Numbered from the stretch's first letter, positions 1-5,650 are shown. The stretch is 6,491 nt of DNA from an uncultured Geobacteraceae bacterium (GCA_903879825.1 CAIRND010000466.1:1-6491); one strand, 5' to 3'. A program made the numbers and translations. Notes: generated by a model not told the origin, from the sequence alone.

Positions 1-7
1 AGAATAC

Positions 8-39
8 AAAGGGTTAGCTCAAAAAGCTAACCCTTTTTT
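8..39 (+). terminator. Rho-independent terminator hairpin
   Basis: A perfect 9-bp stem (GGGTTAGCT at 11-19 with AGCTAACCC at 25-33) closes a 5-nt loop and is followed by six T residues on the plus strand (34-39). On the minus strand it is preceded by AAAAAA and followed by TTTGTATT, so it may also stop the integrase transcript, whose stop codon is only about 10 bases away. The better U-tract is on the plus strand, suggesting it mainly ends a gene to the left of the window. Confidence 0.8.
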
Positions 40-48
40 CATGCCTTT

Positions 49-1095
49 TTACCTCGATTGTGCTTGTTTTGTGCTTATTTTATCAGAGGGGTCTTTTTTG
101 ATGATACCCATTACAGAGTTCAATGTGTTAACGGCTTTGTCAAGATGGTTCGGGGCAAGGTGAGCATACCTGAGTGTCATCGTGAGCGATTTGTGACCAA
201 GCAGTCTTGGTACTGTTGTAAGATCCGTCCCAGTCATAACGAGTTGGCTGGCAAATGTATGGCGGAGTGTATGCGGAGTTACTCCACGGATTCCGGCCTT
301 CCTACAAGCTGTCCCAAATGATCTGGATACATTACTAAACCGCTTCTTGGTATCAGGGTCAAAGAACACATATGGAACTTCTCTGTTTCTGGGGATTGAT
401 TTCAGAGTGAGTACCAACGTCTCGTTGATCGGCACTTGCCGGCTATCGCCATTCTTAGTTTCCAGGATGTTGATGAACCCATGCTTCAGATCGACATCTT
501 CCCCTTTCAGTGAAAGAATCTCTTCCTTGCGACACCCGGTTGTTAATCCAAATATTATGAATGGCTTGAGATGAGCCTGCTTCTGCTCAATTGGCTTCCC
601 AGTGATGGAAAATACATTGGAGCCACAGGCCGCGAGAAGCTCTGCAATCTCTTCGGTAGACAAGAATCTATCCTTGCGCTTATTACCCCTGAACATCTTA
701 GCCTTGTGCACCTCATCCGAGACTGACTTACTGACCATCTTCCAATCAACGGCCTTGGTGAACATACCTTTGATTGCCGCCATCCTGCGATCAACTGTAG
801 CGGTTGATATTGGTGCTCTCAGCTCAGTAGTACCTATGAGTGGCTTTCTGAGAGTGGATAGGAGTTTGGCCTGATACTTCTCAAGCATGAGTGTAGAGAA
901 GTTTTTGAGCGGGACGTTGCCAAAGTCGAGATTGAAGTTGTTGATCATGATCTTCGTGTTTCGCTGATTTTTCTGGGTCTCGCAGTACAAAAGATATTCA
1001 ACAGGCAGCTCTTTGAATGTAGAGTTCTTTATTTTGACCACCTCGATATGTTCACCTTTTTCAACTTCACCCTGACGAAGCTTCAGCATGCCCAT
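49..1095 (-). CDS. Tyrosine recombinase (phage/island-type integrase), N-terminally truncated
   Basis: Site-specific recombinase of the lambda-integrase family, which cuts and rejoins DNA through a covalent 3'-phosphotyrosine. From the ATG at 1095 the product has 348 residues. Residues ~25-130 are the core-binding (SAM-like) domain and ~140-325 the catalytic domain. The full active-site set is visible: R189 (TTGCRKEE), K214 (ETKNG), H275 and R278 (HTLRHTFAS), H301 (LLGHKSL) and nucleophile Y310 (LRYAHLAP). The start looks artificial: the ATG at 1095 has no ribosome binding site, and the same frame runs 21 further codons upstream (to 1158) reading YCDQKGVQRRETSGSDK..., which resembles the N-terminal arm-type segment of phage integrases. 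It then enters an IS21-like miniature element with no ATG, GTG or TTG before a stop near 1210. The true start therefore seems to have been lost. The catalytic half is intact, so the protein, if made, may lack arm-site binding. Family call is very safe; functional status is uncertain. Confidence 0.93.
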   Translation of the reverse strand: MGMLKLRQGEVEKGEHIEVVKIKNSTFKELPVEYLLYCETQKNQRNTKIMINNFNLDFGNVPLKNFSTLMLEKYQAKLLSTLRKPLIGTTELRAPISTATVDRRMAAIKGMFTKAVDWKMVSKSVSDEVHKAKMFRGNKRKDRFLSTEEIAELLAACGSNVFSITGKPIEQKQAHLKPFIIFGLTTGCRKEEILSLKGEDVDLKHGFINILETKNGDSRQVPINETLVLTLKSIPRNREVPYVFFDPDTKKRFSNVSRSFGTACRKAGIRGVTPHTLRHTFASQLVMTGTDLTTVPRLLGHKSLTMTLRYAHLAPNHLDKAVNTLNSVMGIIKKDPSDKISTKQAQSR

Positions 1096-1158
1096 AGCTT
1101 TGCCTACTTTGTCACTTCCTGAAGTTTCTCTACGTTGGACCCCCTTTTGGTCGCAATA

Positions 1159-1297
1159 TGTTAACGGGATTAATGGTTTGGCCCATATCGGCGTCTCTGT
1201 TGACCCACCTTAGCTGTTTGTAACTTACTGATATTCACTCAACAGACGGGGCAACTCTGACGCCGATATGGGTCAAAGTTCGAAGCCGATTGACACA
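1159..1297. mobile_element. IS21-like miniature element (MITE-type), copy 1
   Basis: A gene-less element of about 139 bp that starts TGTTAAC and ends TGACACA, i.e. TG...CA as in the IS21 family. Its two ends are inverted repeats of each other: CCCATATCGGCGTC (1182-1195) is matched by GACGCCGATATGGG (1259-1272), and a second inner repeat, GTTGACCC (1199-1206) against GGGGCAAC (1248-1255), gives the multiple terminal repeats typical of IS21-type ends. No istA/istB-like reading frame fits inside, so it would need transposase supplied in trans. It directly abuts the broken N terminus of the integrase. No target-site duplication is visible. The IS21 assignment rests on end structure recalled from the family and is inference. 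Confidence 0.6.
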
Positions 1298-1370
1298 AAG
1301 ACCGCGCACAGCCGAACGCAAGAATAAACAGCACGCTGCTTAAAGTCTTTCCACCACTACGAACGTGACA

Positions 1371-1444
1371 GCGGTTCAAATCCGTAATCCGGATTTGAAC
1401 CGCTGTCGTTAAAAAGTTCGAAATACGTCTGCCAGGGGACTACA
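1371..1444 (+). repeat. 74-bp dispersed repeat, copy A, with near-perfect hairpin
   Basis: The left half sits in a perfect palindrome: an 18-bp arm (1367-1384) pairs with 1390-1407 around the loop TAATC. The right half (1414-1444) is the 31-bp core beginning AAGTTCGAAATACGTC and containing TGCCAGGGGAC. The whole 74 bases align without gaps to 4022-4095 (about 58 of 74 identical by eye), and the 31-bp core recurs inverted at 5985-6015. The hairpin lacks a good U-tract, so it is probably not a terminator. The arm GCGGTTCAAATCC resembles a tRNA T-arm, but no tRNA can be built around it. It lies between the two IS21-like elements. Function unknown. Confidence 0.75.
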
Positions 1445-1566
1445 TGAATGGCATGGTGTAACCTCCCATCCCGTTAAATAAGCAAGATTGCACCCACATG
1501 CGAAAAAAGGGGAGAGCTGTCAGAGGATGAGGGGTGCGTAAAACTATTGGAGAATTTTCTCAAATA

Positions 1567-1701
1567 TGTTAACCGGGTTTTGGTTTGACCCACATTGGCG
1601 GCTCAGTTGACCCTCCTCATTGTTTATAACTGACTGATATTACGTAATCAGATGGGTCAAATCAGACGCCAATATGTTTTGGATTTCGAATCCGATTCAC
1701 A
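1567..1701. mobile_element. IS21-like miniature element (MITE-type), copy 2
   Basis: A diverged relative of the element at 1159-1297, aligning along its whole length (about three quarters identical by eye, with small indels). It begins TGTTAACCGGG and ends near GATTCACA. It keeps the outer repeat TTTGACCCACATTGGCG (1584-1600) facing GACGCCAATATG (1665-1676), and the inner GTTGACCC (1606-1613) facing GGGTCAA (1654-1660). The ends are less symmetrical than in copy 1, suggesting an older, decayed insertion. No reading frame inside and no obvious target duplication. The 119 bases between it and the next gene (1702-1820) hold nothing else I can recognise. Confidence 0.55.
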
Positions 1702-1798
1702 CGCGGACATAGAAACCTGCTTCAATTTGTAAAAATGACACCTCAAGGTATATTCTAAAGTGACTTTGTTTGGTGGATCTGTGCCCCCGACTGTGAAA

Positions 1799-1811
1799 CT
1801 CGCTGAGCGAG
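1799..1811 (-). terminator. Weak hairpin after the DUF1904-like gene
   Basis: A 5-bp stem (CTCGC/GCGAG) around a 3-nt loop lies 10 bases beyond the stop codon at 1821 and is followed on the minus strand by only TTTCAC. Position suits a terminator, but the stem and U-tract are both short. Confidence 0.25.
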
Positions 1812-1820
1812 ATCTTTGGA

Positions 1821-2183
1821 TTAGGTGTGCCGTGCATACTCTGCCGCACCAATCGCCATGAGGTACAGACGGATATCAACCGAATATTCTTCGCCAGACG
1901 TGGCTATCAGTGAGATAACTTTTTCAAGAATCTCCTTAGACATTTTCTTTTCCGTTGTTGTACGTGGAGTATTGCTTCGGGCGAATACCATTATTCTTAT
2001 GTCGGAGCCCACATCGCGGAGGCTTGCCTGGGAAAACTCAAGCGAAATCTGCTCCGGCTTAACGAGTGCCAGATGTCCGCCGGGGATCTCCAGAATATCT
2101 GCGATAATGACCGGTAATTCCTTGGCCAGCTCATCCAGCACACTGTCCTTAACGTTCGATTTATTAATGATCGATGCATTCAT
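1821..2183 (-). CDS. DUF1904 / tautomerase-superfamily-like protein
   Basis: A 120-residue soluble protein with no signal peptide or membrane segment. The pattern of an amphipathic first helix (DELAKELPVIIADIL, about 17-31), a central strand (SDIRIMVFARS, about 60-70) and a second long helix with a final strand (EEYSVDIRLYLM, about 97-108) resembles DUF1904 proteins, which belong to the tautomerase/MIF-like fold. The N-terminal proline that is the catalytic base in true tautomerases is absent (the product starts Met-Asn), so a 4-oxalocrotonate-type reaction is unlikely. The start is well supported by a strong Shine-Dalgarno (GAGGAGG on the minus strand, within 2193-2200), a -10 box and an operator upstream. 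It is downstream of, and on the same strand as, a GntR-type regulator (187-bp gap), its likely controller. The coding call is solid; the family assignment is moderate. Confidence 0.75.
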   Translation of the reverse strand: MNASIINKSNVKDSVLDELAKELPVIIADILEIPGGHLALVKPEQISLEFSQASLRDVGSDIRIMVFARSNTPRTTTEKKMSKEILEKVISLIATSGEEYSVDIRLYLMAIGAAEYARHT

Positions 2184-2200
2184 TTGAAATCTGCCTCCTC

Positions 2201-2229
2201 AATTGGCTTGCCAATTAATTATTATTATA
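2201..2229 (-). promoter_or_regulatory. -10 box and palindromic operator of the DUF1904-like gene
   Basis: On the minus strand a consensus TATAAT (2224-2229) is followed by the inverted repeat AATTGGC-TT-GCCAATT (2201-2216), then directly by the ribosome binding site. A palindrome between the -10 box and the gene is a classic repressor position. The neighbouring GntR protein is the natural candidate to bind it, and a related TTGGCCAA palindrome (2594-2601) lies over the first codons of that regulator's own gene. No convincing -35 hexamer is visible. Regulator-operator pairing is inference. Confidence 0.6.
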
Positions 2230-2292
2230 TAGTTTTGTTACTTATAAACTGACGTGGAACGTATCATTGATGTTACTGAATGAGCTCTGCGC

Positions 2293-2304
2293 TGATGTAC
2301 ATCA
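2293..2304. repeat. Perfect 12-bp palindrome in the gntR-DUF1904 gap
   Basis: TGATGTACATCA is an exact palindrome in the 187-bp gap. A second inverted repeat nearby, GCTCGG (2323-2328) with CCGAGC (2342-2347), could form a hairpin in the gntR transcript but has no U-tract. Either may be a protein-binding site or chance; no further support is visible. Confidence 0.3.
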
Positions 2305-2369
2305 AAGTATGATTGCTACCAAGCTCGGTTAGTCGACGTATCCGAGCGGAGTTGGAAAGTAAATTTACA

Positions 2370-2609
2370 TCAGCTTTTAGGCGACAAGACCACTGTCCAG
2401 CCGCAAGGGTGAGTAGTGATTAATCCGGCTGTCGACAGCTTTTTTAACGCCTCTTTAACCGATGGTTGTGAAACACAGAACATTTTGGCTAATTCCTTTT
2501 CTGCTGGCAGCCTGTATCCCGAAGTATATTCTCCTGTCATAATGGCAGAGCTAATTTGTTCGGCTATTTTGACAGGAATTGTTGTGATTTCAATTGGCCA
2601 AATAGTCAT
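2370..2609 (-). CDS. Short GntR-family regulator, winged-helix domain only
   Basis: The 79-residue product is essentially one GntR winged helix-turn-helix. Residues ~11-30 form the first helix (KIAEQISSAIMTGEY), ~31-55 the helix-turn-helix (GYRLPAEKELAKMFCVSQPS), and ~56-75 the recognition helix and wing (VKEALKKLSTAGLITTHPCG), matching the FadR-type DNA-binding domain closely. The usual C-terminal effector-binding domain (FCD or UTRA, well over 100 residues) is missing. After the TGA the same frame closes 17 codons later, and another frame stays open for only about 34 codons without a recognisable domain. It is either a natural mini-regulator or the surviving head of a full-length one. No strong ribosome binding site precedes the ATG, and no ATG lies in frame upstream. 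Likely partner: the palindromic site before the downstream DUF1904-like gene. Confidence 0.8.
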   Translation of the reverse strand: MTIWPIEITTIPVKIAEQISSAIMTGEYTSGYRLPAEKELAKMFCVSQPSVKEALKKLSTAGLITTHPCGWTVVLSPKS

Positions 2610-2624
2610 ACTTAATCCGATAAA

Positions 2625-2655
2625 ATGGCCGGTAAATGTGCTCCAATCCGGCCAT
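2625..2655. promoter_or_regulatory. Inverted repeat upstream of the GntR gene
   Basis: ATGGCCGG (2625-2632) and CCGGCCAT (2648-2655) form a perfect 8-bp inverted repeat with a 15-bp spacer, 15 bases upstream of the GntR start codon. It could be an operator or a 5' leader hairpin. The core GGCC resembles, but is not the same as, the TTGGC/GCCAA palindrome before the next gene. No known motif recognised. Confidence 0.4.
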
Positions 2656-2845
2656 AAGATGAGTAATAGTGATATCTGCCGTTGACTACCTGTTGATCGG
2701 TAGTTATCTTTATTACATGCAATAGATTTACTGTCGATGCTCAGACGAGGCTAAACATTCACTTCTAATGATAATATGGTCAGGCAAGGCATGCGAGTAT
2801 GGATGAGCTGACAAACATTCGTAATCAACTCCAGTATAATGTGTG

Positions 2846-3019
2846 TTATGCGACCATTTTTTTTTCTGTTTCAACTTCGTAGAAGCTGTCCCAGTCGTTG
2901 TTCAGGCAATTAGGGCACTCAAGAGCGTTAATATTCGCGCTGGCCGTAGTGGGTGTGAAGTTCTCGGCAGAACCTTGAAAGAAGCACATTCCGCATTCAA
3001 ACGTGTCTGGAGTTCTCAT
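2846..3019 (-). CDS. Small Cys4 zinc-ribbon protein (57 aa)
   Basis: A 57-residue protein containing two cysteine pairs, C9-x2-C12 (FECGMC) and C35-x2-C38 (LECPNC), separated by 22 residues: the layout of a zinc ribbon or rubredoxin-like metal knuckle. The C-terminal part (NDWDSFYEVETEKK) is acidic and polar; there is no membrane segment or signal peptide. The start is well supported by AAGGAG placed 6 bases before the ATG on the minus strand (around 3026-3031). It lies 129 bp downstream of the TetR-family gene on the same strand, and the palindrome at 3108-3119, identical to that upstream of tetR, sits in the gap, so it is likely a target of that regulator. Metal binding is inferred from the cysteine pattern; the partner or process is unknown. 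A plus-strand frame overlapping it (2843-3091) is its shadow. Confidence 0.82.
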   Translation of the reverse strand: MRTPDTFECGMCFFQGSAENFTPTTASANINALECPNCLNNDWDSFYEVETEKKMVA

Positions 3020-3107
3020 TGTATTCTCCTTTTTGTGCAGGTTACGGCCATTTCTGCTTCGACCGTTTCATGTTTCATAGAAAAGAGTTAAATGTGAGGG
3101 GTAAGCA

Positions 3108-3119
3108 ATCAAACGTTTG
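3108..3119. promoter_or_regulatory. Candidate TetR operator upstream of the zinc-ribbon gene
   Basis: ATCAAACGTTTG, with the exact palindromic core CAAACGTTTG (3110-3119), lies 88 bases upstream of the zinc-ribbon start codon and just after the tetR stop. The same 12 bases occur upstream of tetR (3769-3780). A second palindrome, GTTTAAAC (3119-3126), abuts it, and an A/T-rich segment with TATAAA on the minus strand lies just upstream. Two matching sites flanking one regulator gene strongly suggest its own binding site; half-sites CAAAC/GTTTG recall those of the TetR-family PsrA, but with no spacer here. Confidence 0.65.
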
Positions 3120-3148
3120 TTTAAACTTTTTATAAAAAAACAACGCGA

Positions 3149-3739
3149 CTATTTCAGGATACCCCGTGTAAAAATATCCATGATATGGCAGATAAGTAGT
3201 TCGTCACGCCCCGGTGAGTGATCGACCAGTTCGGTCGTTGCCGGTTCAAGCAAAAAATAAAAGTTTATCATTCCGACCAAGGCCAGTACCGTATCAGCTG
3301 GATTTAGGCCATCGCGGAACTTTTCGTGTGTAAGACCATCGGTAAAAGTGTTCAGGAGTACCTGCACCACTTTTTTAATTGCCGGCTTTACGATGGTTTC
3401 AAAGCAGGCTGTAGGATTCGTCAGTTCACTGGTGTAGAAGCGGAGCAAGTACGGGTTTTTTCGATACCGTGATACCGTAGCTCGGACATACATTTCAAAT
3501 TTTTCGAGCGTATCTTTTTCCATCTGATCTACCCACTCAAGCCTTGTCAAAGTGGCAAACTGCTCTTCGAGTACAGCGGCATACAAACCTTCTTTACCGC
3601 CGAAGTAGTACGAAATCATGGATATATTTACATCAGCCGCGCGAGCAAGCTCTCTTACACTTACTCCGTTCAGCCCTTTCATCGCAAATAACGGAATTGC
3701 CGTGGTAATAATACTGTTTTGACAATCTTTTTCAGCCAT
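3149..3739 (-). CDS. TetR/AcrR-family transcriptional regulator
   Basis: A 196-residue regulator of normal length for the family. The N-terminal domain is textbook: helix 1 (residues ~7-20), helix-turn-helix at about 27-46 (VSVRELARAADVNISMISYYF) and the conserved GGKEGLYAAVL that follows. The C-terminal domain (~60-196) is all-helical and resembles the CecR/YbiH-type (DUF1956-like) ligand domain, notably around YLLRFYTSELTNPT and the later NPADTVLALVGMINFYFLL segment; the ligand cannot be told. A GGAG lies 6 bases before the ATG. A perfect 14-bp palindrome lies 29 bases upstream of the start, consistent with autoregulation, and a matching site precedes the downstream zinc-ribbon gene. Unlike many TetR genes it has no intact divergent efflux or enzyme gene beside it; the plus side (3783-4180) is gene-poor. 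Confidence 0.93.
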   Translation of the reverse strand: MAEKDCQNSIITTAIPLFAMKGLNGVSVRELARAADVNISMISYYFGGKEGLYAAVLEEQFATLTRLEWVDQMEKDTLEKFEMYVRATVSRYRKNPYLLRFYTSELTNPTACFETIVKPAIKKVVQVLLNTFTDGLTHEKFRDGLNPADTVLALVGMINFYFLLEPATTELVDHSPGRDELLICHIMDIFTRGILK

Positions 3740-3768
3740 AAAAATCTCCGCTGCAAACTACACGATTA

Positions 3769-3782
3769 ATCAAACGTTTGAT
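3769..3782. promoter_or_regulatory. Candidate TetR operator upstream of tetR
   Basis: ATCAAACGTTTGAT is a perfect 14-bp palindrome 29 bases upstream of the TetR start codon, where a dimeric repressor would block the gene's own promoter. Its first 12 bases are repeated exactly at 3108-3119. Confidence 0.75.
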
Positions 3783-4180
3783 CGATACTGATAGTACTCC
3801 AAAAAACACACAAAAAAAACATAATTCTTCTTCCTATCCATGCTGGAGCAGGCGTGTGGGTTGTCGCGTATAAATTGAGCAAAAAAAGCAAAAATAAAAC
3901 CTTTCAAAAACTGCACCACTGCGAGAAAAACCGGCATGACAAAAAAGGCTCCAATTCAAGTCGTTTCAATTACTCGCTGATACAGTGCAACCGCTAAATG
4001 GCCTATGTTTTCCATAAATAAGGGGCTAAAATCCATAATCCGGACTTGAACAGGTGCCATCAATAAGTTCGAAGTGCATCTGCCAGGGGACACCACGAAT
4101 GACGCTTATCTCCTCTTCAAAAAATGAAACTGGATAATTGACCCTTTATCGCCTTTCAAAACACAAGAGAGTTGAGTGAC
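3783..4180. other. Gene-poor interval between tetR and the caspase-like gene
   Basis: No convincing gene is present. The only candidate is a plus-strand frame from GTG at 3854 to TAA at 3995-3997 (47 codons, very lysine-rich because of A-runs) with GGAG 5 bases before the GTG; composition makes me doubt it. The interval also holds the second copy of the 74-bp repeat (4022-4095). No terminator hairpin with a U-tract is visible downstream of the caspase-like gene's stop at 4181. Confidence 0.5.
4022..4095 (+). repeat. 74-bp dispersed repeat, copy B
   Basis: Aligns base for base, without gaps, to 1371-1444 (about 78% identical by eye). The first 37 bases correspond to the hairpin of copy A, but here mismatches on the left side spoil the pairing (AAAATCC instead of TCAAATCC). 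The 31-bp core (4065-4095: AAGTTCGAAGTGCATC, then TGCCAGGGGACACCA) is well kept and faces the inverted core at 5985-6015 across the caspase-like gene. Confidence 0.75.
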
Positions 4181-5485
4181 TTACTTTGCAGAACGGACAG
4201 GCCAGACATAGCCTTCCGTGGCCTTGTTGCCCTCGAACAGACCACCATCACGCATACCGACTAGCCAAGCGTAGTCAGGAGTTCTGGAGTAGGAAGTAGA
4301 CGACCAATAGGAGTAGAATTTAGCCTGGATACCACTAAAACCATGGCTATTGTAATAATCTGCCGGACTGCTGCCCCCTTGTTTGGCTAATGCGGCCAGC
4401 TCTTCCATCGTTGGTAGTCGCCAATCGCTACAACCACCATAATTAAGATTTGCTGCCCAGCGCTTTGCGTCTTCCCTGTTCATAACTTTCCCAGCAATAT
4501 TGCCGTTCCGTACCCACTGTAGAACAGTTTTCGAATCGTCATAGATCAAGTCTAGTGATAAAGGATTAGTTGTGACAGCAACCGGATGAGGCTGCACCGG
4601 TGCTGCCTGCCGGTTGGCTATGTCTGAAACGGGGGGGGGCGGCTGCGGTGGAACAGGCAACGACTGTAAATCGGTCATGCTGGAGGGGGATTCAAAGGAA
4701 AACTCGTGTTGCACTGTAGCGGGACCGTTGACGTAGGGGGTCTGCTGGTGCCCGGTGATTGTCTGCACCTGTTTGCTAGCAGCGTACAGCACACCACTGA
4801 GGGTCAGGTCGTTCCCCTTAAAGGCAGTGAGTAAACCTGCAGTGAACAGACCGTTGCGGCCACTACCATCGGCGGCTACGTTGCCGGGATCGGTGGCGTA
4901 AACGATGACAGTGCCCTTGGGCGTCGAGGCAGGTGGCGCAAGGCCGCGGGTAGCGCCAGACCTGAACTTGCCACTGATCGGGTTATTGCGGCAGGCATCC
5001 AGCATGACGATGTTGACCCGGCTTTTGCTACTGTCCATCTCTTCGAGCAGTTGGTTAACGTTCACGGCCCGGTAAGGCACTTTAGCCTCTGAGTCTATGC
5101 TGGCATCCACTGGAACCATGTAGTTCTGTCCCTTGACCTGCAGACCGTGGCCGGCATAGTAGAAGAGCGCCGCGTCACTGTCGACTATCTTACGCCCGAA
5201 GTCAGTGATGACTTCGTCCATCTCCTCTTTGGTGAGGTTCTTCTTGGCTATTACCTCGAAACCGAACAGCCTCAGGGCGGCGGCCATGTCGTCAACGTCG
5301 TTGGGCGGATTGGCCAGCCTCGGCATGCTGTCGGTGTGGCGGTAACTGCCGTTGCCGATTACCAGAGCGATCCGCTTGCGGCCGTCGCGAATCTTCTCGA
5401 CCACGGACATGCCGCGGCCATCGGTGGCGGCCAGGACTGGCTGGACGAGAAGCAGAGCTACGACAAGGACAACCAAGTATTTCAC
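4181..5485 (-). CDS. Exported caspase-like (peptidase C14) protein with C-terminal Lcl/DUF1566 domain
   Basis: Predicted exported cysteine peptidase of the caspase/metacaspase fold. Start: GTG at 5485, because GGAG lies 6 bases upstream and it gives a clean signal peptide (VKYLVVLVVALLLVQPVLA, cleavage near residue 19-20); an ATG at 5590 in the same frame has no ribosome binding site and would bury the signal. From that GTG the product has 434 residues. The p20-type domain spans about 37-265: RIALVIGNGSY at 38-48, catalytic H113 in FYYAGHGLQ and catalytic C165 in MLDACRNNP, so both members of the dyad are present. A proline-rich linker (about 275-305, PVPPQPPPPV) follows. Residues ~310-434 form an Lcl/DUF1566 domain: VLQWVRNGN, DAKRWAANLNYGG, SDWRLPTMEELAAL, YWSSTSY, final YVWPVRS. 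DUF1566/Lcl modules occur in surface proteins and some bind glycans, so the domain may anchor or target the peptidase; substrate unknown. It stands alone on its strand, with no adjacent regulator or effector gene. Confidence 0.93.
   Translation of the reverse strand: MKYLVVLVVALLLVQPVLAATDGRGMSVVEKIRDGRKRIALVIGNGSYRHTDSMPRLANPPNDVDDMAAALRLFGFEVIAKKNLTKEEMDEVITDFGRKIVDSDAALFYYAGHGLQVKGQNYMVPVDASIDSEAKVPYRAVNVNQLLEEMDSSKSRVNIVMLDACRNNPISGKFRSGATRGLAPPASTPKGTVIVYATDPGNVAADGSGRNGLFTAGLLTAFKGNDLTLSGVLYAASKQVQTITGHQQTPYVNGPATVQHEFSFESPSSMTDLQSLPVPPQPPPPVSDIANRQAAPVQPHPVAVTTNPLSLDLIYDDSKTVLQWVRNGNIAGKVMNREDAKRWAANLNYGGCSDWRLPTMEELAALAKQGGSSPADYYNSHGFSGIQAKFYSYWSSTSYSRTPDYAWLVGMRDGGLFEGNKATEGYVWPVRSAK
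4631..4639. repeat. Nine-base homopolymer (G9; C9 in the coding sense) inside the caspase/Lcl gene
   Basis: Encodes P283-P285 of the proline linker between the caspase and Lcl domains. By direct translation, loss of one C gives Pro-Phe-Gln-Thr then TAG, and gain of one C gives about 15-17 foreign residues then TAA. Either slip would leave a protein with the caspase domain but no Lcl domain. Confidence 0.9.
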
Positions 5486-5650
5486 GGTGTTCTCCACGTG
5501 CAACAGGAGTGCTGATGGTGAGGGTAGCGGCATGCTATAGATAAAATTGGGAAATTTCAAGTATTGTGAAAGATTTGCGGCAAGGGACATAACGTTGGAT
5601 TCTGCTACACCGTAATAAACGAATCTAAACCATCAGTAAAAAGACAGGAT

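Noticed and set aside
1367..1444. tRNA or tRNA-derived attachment site
   Set aside because: GGTTCAAATCC and GTTCGAA look like T-arm sequences, but no acceptor, anticodon or D arm can be placed around them, so an att site is only speculative.
1825..2187. Plus-strand 120-codon frame
   Set aside because: Mirror of the DUF1904-like gene; no ribosome binding site and a serine/isoleucine-rich product typical of an antisense shadow.
2843..3091. Plus-strand 82-codon frame
   Set aside because: It lies opposite the zinc-ribbon gene, which has a strong ribosome binding site, paired cysteines and regulatory context; the plus-strand frame has none of these.
3854..3997. Plus-strand 47-codon frame with GTG start
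   Set aside because: It has a reasonable GGAG but its lysine-rich product comes from A-runs and has no recognisable feature; left as a note in the interval entry.
5486..5590. 35-residue N-terminal extension of the caspase-like protein from an ATG at 5590
   Set aside because: No Shine-Dalgarno at that ATG, whereas the GTG at 5485 has GGAG 6 bases upstream and starts a clean signal peptide.
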